Positions 21,437 through 22,392 of a stretch of 22,392 bases of DNA are shown here, piece after piece (position 1 is the stretch's first letter; every line of letters starts with the position of its first letter). Made by a program: the position numbers and the translations under genes. Where the stretch lies: assembly GCA_002422985.1 (NCBI GenBank), contig DITZ01000048.1, positions 87,814 to 110,205 of the forward strand. The letters are read 5' to 3'. The notes beneath the pieces are model-generated. The model ran no database searches, was not told where the DNA came from, and was given only the letters and a program-made list of their open reading frames with translations. This DNA is from Sphingomonadales bacterium UBA6171. GTDB lineage: Bacteria; Pseudomonadota; Alphaproteobacteria; Sphingomonadales; Sphingomonadaceae.

Positions 21437-22392
21437 TCAGCGGCGCAGGGCCTCCATCAGCTGTTCCACATGGGCGATGGGGGTGTGGCGGTCTATGCCA
21501 TGGCCGAGGTTCAGGATGTGGGGGCGGCCGTGCAGCGCCTGGCGGGTGGTGCGGATGGCGTGGGTGAGGGCGTCGCCGCCGGCTTTCAGCGCCAGCGGGT
21601 CGATATTGCCCTGCACGGGCAGATTTTCCGGCAGGTTGGCATTGGCCCAGATGGGGCAGGTGGATTCATCAAGGCCGATGGCATTGACCCGGGTTTCGCG
21701 CGCATAAGCGGGGAGCTTTTCATGCGCGCCGCGCGGGAAGCCGATGATGGGGGTGTGGGGGTGTCGCGCGCGGAGATGGCTGACCAGCCGGGCGGTGGGG
21801 GCGATGACCCATTGTTCGAACTGGGCGGGGGCGAGCGCGCCGGACCAACTGTCGAACAGCATGATGGCGTCGGCACCGGCCTGAATCTGGCCGGAAAGAT
21901 AGCTGAGCGTCACGTCGGTGATGCGGGCGATGATATGGGCAAAGCGCGCCGGATCGGCATAGGCCATCAGGCGGGCGGCGGCCTGATCGCGGCTGCCTTC
22001 GCCGGCGATCATATAGGTGGCGACCGTGAAGGGGGAGCCGGCGAAGCCCAGCAGCGCCTTGTCCGGTGCCAGCAACGCGCGGCTTTTGGCGACGGTTTCA
22101 CAGATGGGGCGGAAATGCTGCGGGGCGGGGATGAGATCGTCGAGATCGGCGCTGCTGAGCGGCGGGGTGAGGCGCGGGCCTTCGCCTTCGGTGAAGCTGA
22201 GATGCTGGCCGAGCGCATGGGGGACGATGAGGATGTCGGAGAAGAGGATGGCGGCGTCGAAGCCGAAGCGGCGGATGGGTTGCAGGGTGATCTCGCATGC
22301 CGCGTCGCTGTCGTAGACGAGGTTGAGAAAGCTGCCTTTTTCGGCGCGCAGGGCGCGATATTCAGGAAGATAGCGGCCGGCCTGGCGCATCA
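21437..22392 (-). CDS. hemE: Uroporphyrinogen decarboxylase HemE (5' end outside window)
   Basis: 317 residues are visible from MRQAGRYLPEYR, and about 25 N-terminal residues should lie beyond the right edge, since family members have a short segment before this motif. HemE removes four carboxylates from uroporphyrinogen III to give coproporphyrinogen III in haem synthesis. Supporting motifs are FSDILIVPHALG, FAGSPFTVATYM, the GFPRG loop and NLGHGIDRHTP near the C-terminus. In Caulobacter the chromosome origin lies beside hemE, so this gene is a known origin-proximal marker in alphaproteobacteria. Plus-strand bases here are G-rich (28 G and 14 C in 21481-21540). Confidence 0.96.
   Translation of the reverse strand, partial: MRQAGRYLPEYRALRAEKGSFLNLVYDSDAACEITLQPIRRFGFDAAILFSDILIVPHALGQHLSFTEGEGPRLTPPLSSADLDDLIPAPQHFRPICETVAKSRALLAPDKALLGFAGSPFTVATYMIAGEGSRDQAAARLMAYADPARFAHIIARITDVTLSYLSGQIQAGADAIMLFDSWSGALAPAQFEQWVIAPTARLVSHLRARHPHTPIIGFPRGAHEKLPAYARETRVNAIGLDESTCPIWANANLPENLPVQGNIDPLALKAGGDALTHAIRTTRQALHGRPHILNLGHGIDRHTPIAHVEQLMEALRR

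Noticed and set aside
21462..21477. parS-like sequence TGTTCCACATGGGCGA in hemE
   Set aside because: It matches the five perfect sites at only 12 of 16 bases and lies in conserved hemE coding sequence (HVEQLM), so chance is likely.

Overview
The window is a high-GC alphaproteobacterial chromosome segment, most likely from a sphingomonad (order Sphingomonadales). The evidence is the mnmE-mnmG-rsmG-parA-parB order, the parS sequence TGTTCCACGTGGAACA, a TonB-dependent receptor with an EEIVVTAQ box, and wobble positions rich in G or C. Genus cannot be fixed from the sequence alone.

Left part (1-8576): the first codons of fabD on the minus strand; a secreted TPR protein preceded by three tandem GTGGCnnnGCCAC dyads; a perfect terminator; a repeat-rich convergent intergenic region; an HSD10-like short-chain dehydrogenase (minus); a very AT-rich stretch; then mnmE, mnmG, rsmG, parA and parB, all on the plus strand. 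Five perfect parS sites lie between 4390 and 6376. Three are at or inside coding sequence, and a single perfect DnaA box lies at 6255. The plus strand is C-rich through mnmE/mnmG and G-rich from parA rightward, although these genes share one orientation. This is what an origin-proximal replication switch would look like.

Middle part (about 8.6-20.4 kb): an accessory catabolic island, almost all on the minus strand. In transcription order it holds a TetR regulator, a VOC metalloenzyme, a small 84-residue unknown protein coupled to VOC by an ATGA overlap, a TonB-dependent receptor, an alpha/beta hydrolase, a maleate-isomerase-type enzyme, the Rieske oxygenase beta and alpha subunits, a NIPSNAP protein, a SnoaL-like protein and an EntE/DhbE-like aryl-acid ligase. 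A hot-dog thioesterase faces them from the plus strand. The set reads as uptake, hydrolysis, acid activation, ring hydroxylation, possible ring cleavage, and isomerisation of a maleate-like product toward fumarate. The substrate is unknown. No ferredoxin or reductase for the oxygenase is present in the window.

Right part (20.4 kb to end): a decayed, internally deleted copy of the 3' half of parB lies in the same orientation as the intact parB, so the island is bracketed by parB and a parB scar. Then come a lipoprotein methyltransferase and hemE (minus, cut by the window edge). Flanking DNA shows strong strand skew, whereas a line checked inside the island is near neutral, which fits later insertion of the island into an origin-proximal core locus.
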